Shown here piece by piece: positions 35,621 to 44,572 of a stretch of 64,000 bases of DNA (the first letter of the stretch is position 1; every line of letters starts with the position of its first letter). The stretch spans positions 52,454 to 116,453 of the forward strand of contig NZ_JAQKQJ010000020.1 of assembly GCF_029109325.1 (NCBI RefSeq), written 5' to 3'. The position numbers were made by a program, and so were the translations under genes. The notes under the pieces were generated by a model. The model had not been told where the DNA came from. It searched no databases and saw nothing but the letters and a program-made list of their open reading frames with translations. The DNA is from Nodosilinea sp. PGN35 (GTDB lineage Bacteria > Cyanobacteriota > Cyanobacteriia > Phormidesmidales > Phormidesmidaceae).

Positions 35621-37849
35621 ATGGCAACTAAATTCCCTAAATTTAGCCAGGACTTGGCCCAAGATCCGACCACAAGGCGGATCTGGTACGGGATTGCCAC
35701 GGCCCACGATTTTGAAAGCCACGACGGCATGACGGAGGAGAATCTTTACCAAAAGATTTTTGCTTCGCACTTTGGCCACCTGGCAATCATCTTTTTGTGG
35801 ACTTCGGGCAACCTGTTCCACGTCGCCTGGCAAGGCAACTTTGAGCAGTGGGTGAAAGACCCACTGGGTGTGAAACCGATCGCCCACGCGATCTGGGATC
35901 CACAATTTGGTCAGCCCGCTGTGGATGCCTTCACCCAGGCGGGGGCCAGTTACCCGGTTAACATTTCCTTTTCTGGGGTGTACCACTGGTGGTACACCAT
36001 CGGTATGCGCACCAATGCCGACCTCTACGGCGGGGCGATGTTCCTGCTGATTTTGTCGGCGGTGTTCCTGTTCGCGGGTTGGCTACACCTGCAACCTAAG
36101 TTTCGGCCTAGCCTGGCCTGGTTCAAGAACGCCGAATCGCGCCTGAACCATCACCTGGCGGGCCTGTTTGGGGTTAGCTCCTTGGCCTGGGCCGGTCACT
36201 TGATTCACGTGGCCATCCCCGAAGCGCGGGGCCAGCACGTGGGCTGGGACAACTTCCTGTCGGTGCGGCCTCACCCCGCCGGGTTGAAGCCGTTCTTCAC
36301 CGGTCAGTGGGGGGTCTACGCCCAGAACCCCGATACCCCCAGCCACATCTTCAACAGCAGCGATGGGGCCGGGACGGCGATTCTCACCTTCCTGGGTGGG
36401 TTCCATCCTCAAACCGACGCGCTGTGGCTGACAGACATTGCCCATCACCACCTGGCGATCGCGGTGCTGTTCATCGTGGCTGGCCACATGTACCGGACAA
36501 ACTTCGGTATTGGCCACGACATGAAGACCATCATGAATGCCCACCGTCCCCCCGAAGGTACCCCCTTTGGCGGTCTGCTGGGTGAAGGTCACAAGGGCAT
36601 CTACGACACCTACAACAACTCGCTGCACTTCCAGCTGGGCTGGCACCTGGCCTGCCTGGGTGTGGTGACATCGCTGGTGGCGCAGCACATGTATTCGCTA
36701 CCGTCCTACGCGTTTATCGCCAAGGATTACACCACCCAGGCGGCGCTGTATACCCACCACCAGTACATCGCTGGCTTCATTATGGTGGGGGCCTTTGCCC
36801 ACGGGGCGATCTTCCTGGTGCGCGACTACGATCCAAAGGCCAACGAAAACAACGTGCTGTACCGCGTGCTGGAGCACAAGGAAGCGATCATCTCCCACCT
36901 GAGCTGGGTGTCGCTGTTCCTGGGTTTCCACACCCTGGGTCTGTACGTGCACAACGATGTGGTGGTCGCCTTTGGCACCCCTGAGAAGCAAATTCTGGTG
37001 GAACCAGTGTTTGCCCAGTGGGTACAGGCTGCCCACGGCAAGCTGCTCTACGGTATGGATACTCTCCTGTCCAACCCCGACAGCATTGCGACGACGGCCT
37101 GGCCCAACCACGGCAACGTGTGGCTCGGCGGTTGGCTAGATGCCATCAACAACAGCAAAAACTCGTTGTTCTTGAATATTGGCCCTGGCGACTTCCTGGT
37201 TCACCATGCGATCGCCCTGGGTCTGCACACCACCACCCTGATTCTGGTCAAGGGTGCTCTGGATGCCCGCGGTTCGAAGCTGATGCCCGACAAAAAAGAC
37301 TTCGGCTACAGCTTCCCCTGCGACGGCCCTGGCCGTGGCGGCACCTGCGACATCTCCGCCTGGGATTCGTTCTACCTGGCGATGTTCTGGATGCTCAACA
37401 CCATTGGTTGGGTCACCTTCTACTGGCACTGGAAGCATCTGGCGCTGTGGTCGGGCAACGTGGCTCAGTTCAACGAAAACTCGACCTACCTGATGGGCTG
37501 GTTCCGCGATTACCTGTGGCTTAACAGCTCGCAGCTGATCAACGGCTATAACCCCTACGGCATGAATAACCTGGCGGTTTGGGCCTGGATGTTCCTCTTT
37601 GGGCACCTGGTTTGGGCGACGGGCTTCATGTTCTTGATCTCCTGGCGGGGCTACTGGCAGGAGCTAATTGAAACTCTGGCCTGGGCCCACGAGCGCACTC
37701 CTCTGGCGAACCTGGTTCGCTGGAAGGACAAGCCCGTTGCTATGTCAATCATCCAGGGTCGCGTGGTGGGTCTGGCTCACTTCACCGTGGGCTACATCCT
37801 CACTTACGCCGCGTTCCTGATTGCTTCAACCTCTAGCCGCTTTGGCTAG
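35621..37849 (+). CDS. psaB: Photosystem I P700 apoprotein A2
   Basis: 742 residues, the usual length, starting MATKFPKFSQDLAQDPTTRR. The FX loop CDGPGRGGTCDISAWD is intact. It is the partner of PsaA in the PSI core and carries the B branch of cofactors. It is 121 bp downstream of psaA in the same orientation, the normal cyanobacterial psaAB operon. Confidence 0.99.
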   Translation: MATKFPKFSQDLAQDPTTRRIWYGIATAHDFESHDGMTEENLYQKIFASHFGHLAIIFLWTSGNLFHVAWQGNFEQWVKDPLGVKPIAHAIWDPQFGQPAVDAFTQAGASYPVNISFSGVYHWWYTIGMRTNADLYGGAMFLLILSAVFLFAGWLHLQPKFRPSLAWFKNAESRLNHHLAGLFGVSSLAWAGHLIHVAIPEARGQHVGWDNFLSVRPHPAGLKPFFTGQWGVYAQNPDTPSHIFNSSDGAGTAILTFLGGFHPQTDALWLTDIAHHHLAIAVLFIVAGHMYRTNFGIGHDMKTIMNAHRPPEGTPFGGLLGEGHKGIYDTYNNSLHFQLGWHLACLGVVTSLVAQHMYSLPSYAFIAKDYTTQAALYTHHQYIAGFIMVGAFAHGAIFLVRDYDPKANENNVLYRVLEHKEAIISHLSWVSLFLGFHTLGLYVHNDVVVAFGTPEKQILVEPVFAQWVQAAHGKLLYGMDTLLSNPDSIATTAWPNHGNVWLGGWLDAINNSKNSLFLNIGPGDFLVHHAIALGLHTTTLILVKGALDARGSKLMPDKKDFGYSFPCDGPGRGGTCDISAWDSFYLAMFWMLNTIGWVTFYWHWKHLALWSGNVAQFNENSTYLMGWFRDYLWLNSSQLINGYNPYGMNNLAVWAWMFLFGHLVWATGFMFLISWRGYWQELIETLAWAHERTPLANLVRWKDKPVAMSIIQGRVVGLAHFTVGYILTYAAFLIASTSSRFG

Positions 37850-37860
37850 CGAGGCCAACC

Positions 37861-37885
37861 GTAGGGTGGGCACTGCCCACCCTAC
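37861..37885 (+). terminator. Terminator/palindrome after psaB
   Basis: GTAGGGTGGGCA and TGCCCACCCTAC flank one C, a 25-bp odd palindrome starting 11 bp after the psaB stop. It belongs to a widespread type of cyanobacterial palindrome and probably ends or stabilises the psaAB transcript. A second hairpin (GGGATGGGTT/AACCCATCCC) follows at 37921-37953. Confidence 0.6.
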
Positions 37886-38164
37886 AATTCTGGGTTCCTA
37901 ATCCCCTCTTAGGAGGGTCAGGGATGGGTTAGCCGAGTTGGAAAACCCATCCCGCCCTCTGGGTATCTCTGCCGTCGGCCCAGTGTTTTAGCGCAAAACT
38001 TCCCGTTGTCGAACAAAACTGCCAAAGGCCTTTAAGAGTCGTGACCCCTAGCCCTCTTCTAGGAAAAGGGAAGGCAAAATTGGGCTCATCTCCGGCGTGT
38101 CCTTAGGGGGATACGCCCATGCAAAAAAAGACTTATCCACAAGCAGAGTCTTCGTTTCAAAATT

Positions 38165-38292
38165 TTGAATAACTTGAGGTGTGCGGTGGCTCTCTACATT
38201 CGCCCGCTGCCACCTCCCAAGCTTGAGACGGATGGAGACTCTCCGCTTCTCAAGAGTCCTGGTTCTTCGGGGTAGTTGAGCCAGGACTTTTA
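38165..38292 (+). ncRNA. Candidate structured small RNA
   Basis: Three stem-loops follow one another with almost no gaps. Stem 1 (38176-38216) pairs GAGGTG with CACCTC and GCGG with CCGC. Stem 2 (38222-38254) pairs CTTGAGA with TCTCAAG and CGGA with TCCG. Stem 3 (38255-38288) pairs AGTCCTGGTTC with GAGCCAGGACT and is followed by TTTATT, an intrinsic terminator. No protein-coding gene immediately upstream would need this terminator: psaB ended 400 bp earlier, with its own hairpins. This pattern suggests an independent RNA gene of about 125 nt. I do not recognise it as 6S, Yfr1, SRP RNA or tmRNA. Confidence 0.45.
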
Positions 38293-38320
38293 TTGTCTAA
38301 CTGTTAAAACGGGGAAAGGA

Positions 38321-38395
38321 ATGGCCGATAGCGCGATCGCCATTGCTACCGAATCCGAATTCCACGCCCCCGATATCCAGCAGGTCAAACGATAG
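38321..38395 (+). CDS. Possible 24-residue ORF
   Basis: The ATG follows GGGGAAAGGA with good spacing; 24 codons end at TAG, and a hairpin (GGGCAAAC/GTTTGCCC) starts right after the stop. The peptide (MADSAIAIATESEF...) includes a HIP1 site and is not recognised. Chance is a serious alternative. Confidence 0.2.
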   Translation: MADSAIAIATESEFHAPDIQQVKR

Positions 38396-38526
38396 GGGCA
38401 AACGGTGGTTTGCCCTCAACCAATCAGGTGTAGCCAGATAGAATTTATGGCTAGTCCTGCCAAAGCCAGAGCCCTTGGCGAATCGATACAGTATCGCTAA
38501 ACCCCCAGGTCTGGAGCCGCAGCGCC

Positions 38527-38973
38527 CTAGTCAGTCACAATTTTGGCTTCGTTGACGTGGCCTGCGGCATCGAGTTTAATCACCAACCATTCGTAGTCAA
38601 TGCTGATGAAACTGCGCTCTGGCCCCAACACGTAGACCATATCGTAGTCTGAAAAGCTGGTTTCAGGCTCTGGAGAACCTAGCAGCTCAATCACGTCAGC
38701 CTGGGATCTGCCCATCAGAATGTACTTATCCACCAGGTCATCCACCATGCAAAGGCGAACGTAGGTTGGAGCGGCACTGAGGGTCGGATCGTTCCACTGG
38801 CTGAAGTTGAACTGGGTGTAGCCCCGACAGTGCTGCCACTCATCCCAGTTGGTTTTGGCCAGCAGACCGCCCACCACCAAAAATGGAAAGCTGGTCACCA
38901 GTAAGCCCCCCACAATCAGGGCAATCAGGCGGCGGCGGTGCTTCGGTTTTGGCTTTTGGGTAGTAGGTAGCAT
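38527..38973 (-). CDS. BamE/OmlA-like membrane-anchored protein
   Basis: 148 residues from the ATG at 38973. A basic N-terminus (KPKPKHRRR) and one transmembrane helix (about 16-38) lead to an extracytoplasmic domain. Its C-terminal half (GRSQADVIELLGSPE..., then IKLDAAGHV) has the SmpA/OmlA/BamE pattern: an amphipathic helix ending in LLGxP, then a two-strand hairpin. It lacks a lipobox, so it is anchored by the helix. An upstream in-frame extension to 39057 is probably not used. Confidence 0.6.
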   Translation of the reverse strand: MLPTTQKPKPKHRRRLIALIVGGLLVTSFPFLVVGGLLAKTNWDEWQHCRGYTQFNFSQWNDPTLSAAPTYVRLCMVDDLVDKYILMGRSQADVIELLGSPEPETSFSDYDMVYVLGPERSFISIDYEWLVIKLDAAGHVNEAKIVTD

Positions 38974-39009
38974 GGTGAACGGTGGCGACGGCGCGGGTCT
39001 ATCGAGACA

Positions 39010-39072
39010 TATAGCTGTAGCCAGTCTGGTTAGGACAAGTTCCTTAGGAACGTTCAAACGTTTGAATGTTCC
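39010..39072 (-). repeat. Dispersed composite repeat, copy 1
   Basis: Read on the minus strand: a near-palindrome AACATTCAAACGTTTGAACG (39050-39072 region), 22 bp, then GACTGGCTACAGCTATA (39010-39026). The same order occurs on the plus strand at 55898-55966. Confidence 0.55.
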
Positions 39073-39137
39073 TGGGGTTGCTGAATGTCCTAATCCAATT
39101 GACCATGGCTAGACTACCCAGGATTGAGTGCAAATGT

Positions 39138-40286
39138 TTACTGTTGTAGTCGTGCAGCAACCTGCTGCCACTGCCGCCGGTCCTGCAGCGCAGGGCTGGC
39201 GCTGAGTACGGCTCCGGTGGTGTCGAATTCAGCGATCGCGCGATCGCCCAGTTTCACCACCACCGTCAGGGTCTGCTCGGTTCTATTTTGAACCAGCACG
39301 TACTGACTGCCCTCGGCGACATCTAGCTCGGGGCTGGGCTGGGTGGTGCGGCCCCGAGCTTGAGCGATCGCAAAGGCACGGCACACAACGGGGTAGGTAG
39401 CGGTGGCCCACTGCCGATCGGCGATCGCCCGCACCCCAGCTTCTAACGTTGCCTGCTCCAGCAACTCGGATAGAGCAAATTCCGCCGCCCAGCGGTGCAT
39501 GTATTCGTAGTCCAAACTGTCGTACTGCGCCTTCAAAACGCCCAGTACATCCCGCCACTGCTTTTGAGATTGGCTCTGCTGCCCCCAAAGCAGTTTGTTC
39601 ACCACAATATCTTCTGGCGATGCCAAAAAGATCGGTGTTCCATCGGTTAGCGGGTAAGCCTGCCGCCGCTCAAACTTTAGCTGCTCGTAGGGAGTTGCAT
39701 CGGCTATAACCAAATCAGCCCGTGAAATAGTATCGACTTGCGTGACCTGTAGCGTTCGCATGCGACCAGCTGTGGTATCTTCGGCCCCTGGCACGTAGAA
39801 GCCTGCCTGTTCAAGTACCTTCGCCAGGTCGGGTATCGCCCCTCTAGGAATAAACAGCACCACGTCTAGATCTTGCGTTGTGCGAGACTCACCGTAGGCG
39901 ATCGCCGCCACTCCCTCAGTCACATAGTATGGAATACCCTGAGTCTCCAAAATGGTGTGAAGATCCGCCGCTAGCTGAATCGAGTCTTGAATCCACGACA
40001 TCTCTGATCCCCCTGGCACGTAGTCTAGTGGGCAGTGCTCTTGCAGCCAAGCCTCAGCCAGCTTGCGGGCAAACTGCGGCGGTGCCAGGTGTGCAAACCG
40101 CTGACGAAAGCAATTGATGGAAAACTGCCGGGCACTGCGAGTGAGTTGAGCCCCCATCTGTAAACGTTGAGCCACAGTTTTCTGCCGCAGCAGATAAAAG
40201 CACAGCAAATCGGTTTCCGAGCTGGTGTCATCAGCCTGGGGGCGGTAGCCTGCGGGGGGCTCAAATTTGGGCAGCTGAATGGCCAA
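39138..40286 (-). CDS. Nucleotidyltransferase-fold protein
   Basis: 382 residues. The central region (about 118-215: YYVTEGVAAIAYGESRTTQDLDVVLF) has the G-(E/S)-x(n)-R-T-x-D-L-D pattern of the nucleotidyltransferase superfamily (AbiEii/MNT-like). A later segment (SPEDIVVNKLLWGQQ) resembles the family's K-L lysine helix region. The N-terminal ~115 and C-terminal ~100 residues are not recognised. It may belong with toxin-antitoxin or abortive-infection nucleotidyltransferases, but no partner kinase-like gene is adjacent; DUF2283 lies 93 bp upstream. Confidence 0.7.
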   Translation of the reverse strand: MAIQLPKFEPPAGYRPQADDTSSETDLLCFYLLRQKTVAQRLQMGAQLTRSARQFSINCFRQRFAHLAPPQFARKLAEAWLQEHCPLDYVPGGSEMSWIQDSIQLAADLHTILETQGIPYYVTEGVAAIAYGESRTTQDLDVVLFIPRGAIPDLAKVLEQAGFYVPGAEDTTAGRMRTLQVTQVDTISRADLVIADATPYEQLKFERRQAYPLTDGTPIFLASPEDIVVNKLLWGQQSQSQKQWRDVLGVLKAQYDSLDYEYMHRWAAEFALSELLEQATLEAGVRAIADRQWATATYPVVCRAFAIAQARGRTTQPSPELDVAEGSQYVLVQNRTEQTLTVVVKLGDRAIAEFDTTGAVLSASPALQDRRQWQQVAARLQQ

Positions 40287-40379
40287 GCGATCGCATCTGA
40301 GTCGGGACTGCTCTGATTTTATCGCGGCGGTTTGGCATGCTTTTCGGGCAGCACGTTCGAATGGGTTGGATCAGGCAGA

Positions 40380-40625
40380 TTATGCTGGTGTTTCTGCCGT
40401 AAAGGATTGCCCAGCCAGGGTCAGCGAGGCTATCGGTAAGGCATTGGCCTCGAGCTTGGATAGATCGGCTACTTGGCTGGCATGATCAATATCTAGACCG
40501 GCCAAATGGCCCTCTGCGTCAAAATCCAGCACTATACCGCTTGCCACCTCTTGAGAGGCGACACTGGGCTTGTCTAGCAGACTGATATAGAGGGAGTCTG
40601 TTTCGGGATAAGAATGAAATTTCAT
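40380..40625 (-). CDS. DUF2283 protein
   Basis: 81 residues from the ATG at 40625. MKFHSYPETDSLYISLLD followed by V.EV..GIVLDFD.EG.L.GLDIDHAS is the DUF2283 pattern, a short beta-rich domain common beside toxin-antitoxin genes. It is on the same strand as the nucleotidyltransferase gene 93 bp downstream. The function is unknown. Confidence 0.85.
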   Translation of the reverse strand: MKFHSYPETDSLYISLLDKPSVASQEVASGIVLDFDAEGHLAGLDIDHASQVADLSKLEANALPIASLTLAGQSFTAETPA

Positions 40626-40841
40626 AGCAGCCAATTCCAGGGATCGTCTCCTAAATCTGCCCCACCTTGGCAGGGCTGCCGTATACCTCAAACCGTGAAC
40701 CGTAGACCGTGAACCGCTCACCCTAGACCTACCCTCGATCACCCCCAGCTTGGTCAAGTACTAGTTCAATTATGCAGTTAAATGGGGGATGGTTCTGGGG
40801 GCTGACCGTGGCCCCGATGCTGTTTCCCCCGGCGAGGCCCT

Positions 40842-42446
40842 GTGTCAGACGCAAAACCCTCTCGTTCTTTGGCCAATATTGCCGGTATTGTGGCCGTGGC
40901 CACCATTCTCAGCAAGTTTGTGGGGCTGTTTCGCCAGCAGGCGATCGGGGCGGCCTTTGCGGTGGGGCCGGTGGCCGACGCCTACAGCTTTGCCTACATT
41001 ATTCCCGGCTTTTTGCTGATTTTGCTGGGGGGCATCAACGGGCCGTTTCACAGTGCGATCGTCAGCGTGGTGGCGCGGCAGGACCGCAAAGATACCGCCA
41101 AACTGATCGAGGCGGTCAACACCCTGGTGGGGCTGATCTTGATTGCGGTGTCGGTGCTGCTGTTTGCGCTGGCGGGGGGGATCATTGACGCGATCGCCCC
41201 CGGCCTCTCGGTGACCGACACCGTCGCCCGCGACATCGCTGTGCTCCAGCTGCGGATTATGTCGCCCATGGCCCTGCTGGCGGGGCTGATTGGCATTGGC
41301 TTTGGGGCGCTGAATGCCGACAGCCAGTTCTGGCTGCCCTCCATCAGCCCGATTTTCTCCAGCGGGGCGGTGCTGGTGGGGCTGGGGGTGTTGTACGGGG
41401 CGATCGGGCGCGACATTGCCAGCCCAGAATTCTTTATGTTGGGCGGCGCGGTGCTGGCGGCGAGCACCCTGGGCGGGGCGGTGTTGCAGTGGCTGGCCCA
41501 GATTCCAGCGCTGTGGAAGTCGGGGCTGGGCCGACCGCGCCTGCGCTTCGACTGGTCGATACCGGGCGTGCGCGAGGTGATGCGGGTGCTGGTGCCCGCT
41601 ACCCTGTCGTCGGGGATGCTGCAAATCAACCTGTTTACCGACCTGTTCTTTGCCTCGTTTATCCCCGGTACGGCGGCGGCGCTGAGCTACGCGAATCTGC
41701 TGGTGCAGACGCCGTTGGGGATTATCTCCAACGTGATTTTGGTGCCGTTTTTGCCGATGTTTGCCCGCCTGGCCGCGCCAGAGCACTGGCCGGAGCTAAA
41801 GACTCGCATTCGCCAGAGCCTGCTGTTCACGGCGCTGACTATGCTGCCATTGGGGGCGCTGTTTGTGGTGCTGGCGCTGCCGATCGTGCGGGTGATCTAC
41901 GAGCGGGGGGCGTTCGACCAGGAGGCCTCGAATTTAGTGACTTCAGTGCTGATGGTCTACGGCATCGGCATGTTTGTGTACCTGGCCCGCGATGTGCTGG
42001 TGCGGGTGTTTTACGCCCTGGGGGATGGCCAGACGCCCTTTCGCATCAGCCTGATCAACATTGTGCTGAACGGGGTGCTGGACTTTTTCTTCATTCGCTG
42101 GCTGGGGGCACCGGGGCTAGTGCTGGCCACGGTAGGGGTGAATGTGTTTTCGACCCTGGCGCTGACGGTAATTTTGCACCGCAGGCTGCGGGGGCTGCCG
42201 CTGCGGGAATGGGGGGGTGCGATCGCCCTTCTCACCCTCTTAAGCTTTGGCGCTGGCACCGCCGCCTGGGGCACCCTCCAGGGGCTAGAAATTTGGCTGG
42301 GCACCGAGGGTTTTGGGGTGCTGGCCCTGCAGCTGGTGATCCCCGGCGGGGTGGGGCTGTTGGTGTTTACTGTGGGGGCATTTCTGCTGCCAATTCCTGA
42401 GGCCAAGCAGCTGGCGGGGCGGATTCGCGAGCGGGTGCGGCGGTAG
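40842..42446 (+). CDS. murJ: Lipid II flippase MurJ
   Basis: 534 residues from GTG at 40842. Fourteen or so transmembrane helices form the MVF/MurJ fold, with the conserved N-terminal ATILSKFVGLFRQQAIGAAFG-like region (one Ala in place of Gly) and the YERGAFD motif. It moves lipid II across the inner membrane for peptidoglycan synthesis. An unrelated 100-bp stretch upstream (40690-40740) contains iterated CCGTGAACCGTAGA-like units. Confidence 0.92.
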   Translation: MSDAKPSRSLANIAGIVAVATILSKFVGLFRQQAIGAAFAVGPVADAYSFAYIIPGFLLILLGGINGPFHSAIVSVVARQDRKDTAKLIEAVNTLVGLILIAVSVLLFALAGGIIDAIAPGLSVTDTVARDIAVLQLRIMSPMALLAGLIGIGFGALNADSQFWLPSISPIFSSGAVLVGLGVLYGAIGRDIASPEFFMLGGAVLAASTLGGAVLQWLAQIPALWKSGLGRPRLRFDWSIPGVREVMRVLVPATLSSGMLQINLFTDLFFASFIPGTAAALSYANLLVQTPLGIISNVILVPFLPMFARLAAPEHWPELKTRIRQSLLFTALTMLPLGALFVVLALPIVRVIYERGAFDQEASNLVTSVLMVYGIGMFVYLARDVLVRVFYALGDGQTPFRISLINIVLNGVLDFFFIRWLGAPGLVLATVGVNVFSTLALTVILHRRLRGLPLREWGGAIALLTLLSFGAGTAAWGTLQGLEIWLGTEGFGVLALQLVIPGGVGLLVFTVGAFLLPIPEAKQLAGRIRERVRR

Positions 42447-42562
42447 TAGATAAAGAGTTGCGCCTGACCAAGCGGCTCGCCCTGTGGTTGCGGCATTAGG
42501 CTATCCAGGCCCTGATGGTCGTGGACGCACTCTGCGAGGGAGCGCAATCGTCCCCCGTTAGA

Positions 42563-43423
42563 CTACCAACCTAGATCTGCTGCTGTGATGGACGACAATT
42601 CATACCTCCACTCATTCCCCTGCCGACGGCCAATATGAAAGTGAGCGCTGGGGTGTAGCTGAGGTTGAATGTGAACTGCCGGTTCAGGCGTTGTGGCGTT
42701 CGCTAGAACATTCTGATACTGCTGCTCTGAGATGGGCTGAAGCGTTTGCGTTGTCACGCTATAGGCGATGGGCTGACGAGTTTCAAGATCCCACCAGTAG
42801 ATGCTGTCCTGCTGTTGACTTATGCCACTATGGCGGCCCAACCGCGTGTAGTCGCCATTGCCATGGCGCACCCACGACTGGACTTCATAGGTGTTTAAGG
42901 TCTGCTTTTCCTCCACATCTAGCGTGATCAACAGTGTTCCTGCTGCATCGAGTAGCTGAGGATCGCTGGGCGGATATTGCTCGGCTATGCTCAGTTGCGC
43001 CAATTCCGCTTCGATTGGCAACGGCGTTAATTGACGGGTAGGAATGTTAAGCAAATAGTAGGAGTTTCCCTGTACTAAGGCCCTTGAACCAGCCAAAGAG
43101 ACAATCCGCCAGGCCTGTCTTGTGCGATCGCGGTTCTGAAAGCGCTGCAAAATATTAACTTGGTTGGAGACAATATCGTAGGTGCCAATCGCCCAGCTAC
43201 CTTTGGATATGACGCGCTGCGTACATTCGGCACAATACTCGCACGAGTAGAAATATTCCTGCTCTGCTGCAAAGAGCACCGTACGCTGATCTGCCATCAG
43301 TTCGTGGCTGCCAAAGGTGGCCTTTGACTGTAATTCGCCACATCCAAACGCACCGAATGCATTGCATCCCTGAACCAGCAGAGCACCCATTATCAACGTC
43401 AAAAAACCGTCTAACATCTTCAT
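42563..43423 (-). CDS. Hypothetical lipoprotein
   Basis: About 286 residues from the ATG at 43423 (MKMLDGFLTL). The signal ends in LLVQGC, a lipobox. The mature part has cysteine-rich YSCEYCAECTQ near its start and a series of beta-strand motifs (V.LAGSRALVQGNSYYLLNI...) suggesting a WD/beta-propeller-like fold. No family is recognised. It is convergent with murJ. Confidence 0.6.
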   Translation of the reverse strand: MKMLDGFLTLIMGALLVQGCNAFGAFGCGELQSKATFGSHELMADQRTVLFAAEQEYFYSCEYCAECTQRVISKGSWAIGTYDIVSNQVNILQRFQNRDRTRQAWRIVSLAGSRALVQGNSYYLLNIPTRQLTPLPIEAELAQLSIAEQYPPSDPQLLDAAGTLLITLDVEEKQTLNTYEVQSWVRHGNGDYTRLGRHSGISQQQDSIYWWDLETRQPIAYSVTTQTLQPISEQQYQNVLANATTPEPAVHIQPQLHPSAHFHIGRRQGNEWRYELSSITAADLGW

Positions 43424-43441
43424 CGCATCAGCGCCCCACAT

Positions 43442-43843
43442 TACTGAGACAGTTTTATTAAACCCATAGACAATCTCCGGAATTGGCCTCCCTTAGATTG
43501 AAGTAGATTTCGTCTTTACCCCTGAGCTTGCCGCCTGACATGAAAAAACTGAAGATTTCTAGGAGTCAGTCAAGTTAAATGTGACGGGTTGACGGTCTAC
43601 GGTAAACGGTGCACGGCTCGCCTTAAACCGCTTACCGTGAACCGTGAACCCTAAGTCACACCTCCCGTCATTATTTTTTTGACTAAGCCCTAGATTGCCA
43701 GCCTGACCCTAGACTACACAGACTGCACCAGGATTGCCCCAGAGACCGCGAACCAAGTCTTAGCGTCTCTGCAATACCTCGAATAGATCAGGGCACCTTG
43801 ACAGCAGACGCTTGGTTTTGACGCTCCCCATCAGCAGGTTCTT
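43442..43843. other. Intergenic region with short iterated repeat, upstream of the HDO-GH3 operon
   Basis: 402 bp. Around 43588-43660 it contains degenerate iterated units related to CCGTGAACCGT (also found at 40690-40735). The operon promoter should be here, but no clear -35/-10 pair is visible. Confidence 0.45.
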
Positions 43844-44572
43844 ATGATCGCCCTGTCGATTCGCTCCCTGATTGAAACCCAATATGCCGACCAGGTGCAG
43901 GCCTTTGAGCGCTCCCCCTGGTTTCAGCGCCTGGAGCAGGGCCAGGCCACCCTCCAGGAGTACGATGCCTTTATCTTTAACCTCTGTCAGACCCACCTGA
44001 AGAGTCCGCAAATTCTGGCCTTTCTCTACGCCGTGGCCCCGCCGGAGGCCGCGCCCCAGATCAAGCACAACCTGCTGGAAGAACTGGGGCTGGACGAGGT
44101 GGCCATCTGCCACCCCGATCTGCTGTATCAGCTGGCGATGGCGGCGGGGTTTGATCGCGATCGCCAGACAAGTTTAGCCGAGGCAGCCCAGGCCCAGATT
44201 CGGCAGCTCTGCACCGATCCGCTGCTGTTTGGCACCATGCAGGAACTGGGGCTGTCGGTGCTGCTGGAGGTGACCTGCTTTGAGTGGATGCTGTCTCGTC
44301 TGGCCGGGCGCATGGGGCAGGCCCTGGCGACCCATCGCGGCCTGCCGCCGGAGAGCCTGACCTGGTTTCACCACCATTCTGAGGTCGATATTCGCCACGC
44401 CGAGGAGGGGTTGGACAGCGTGGAGCAGTACCTGGCCTACTACGGCATTGAGGCGGAAGATCTAGAGACGATTCTCGACATCACCTTCCGCGAAAACATT
44501 TTTACCAAGCGCTACTTCGCCGACCTGCCCGCGCTGGTCGAATCTACCCAGGCTGCCCATGAGAATCGTTGA
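43844..44572 (+). CDS. Heme-oxygenase-like diiron oxidase (iron-containing redox enzyme)
   Basis: 242 residues, all-helical. The candidate metal ligands fit heme-oxygenase-like diiron oxidases (HDO): KHNLLEELGL (Glu 79/80), LLEVTCFEW (Glu about 142) and HHHSEVDIRHAEEG (His 178, Asp 182, His 185). HDO enzymes include fatty-acid decarboxylase UndA, BesC and several N-oxygenases, so the chemistry is oxidative cleavage or N-oxygenation of a small molecule. It is the first gene of a five-gene unit and its end overlaps the next start by 14 bp. The substrate is unknown. Confidence 0.8.
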   Translation: MIALSIRSLIETQYADQVQAFERSPWFQRLEQGQATLQEYDAFIFNLCQTHLKSPQILAFLYAVAPPEAAPQIKHNLLEELGLDEVAICHPDLLYQLAMAAGFDRDRQTSLAEAAQAQIRQLCTDPLLFGTMQELGLSVLLEVTCFEWMLSRLAGRMGQALATHRGLPPESLTWFHHHSEVDIRHAEEGLDSVEQYLAYYGIEAEDLETILDITFRENIFTKRYFADLPALVESTQAAHENR

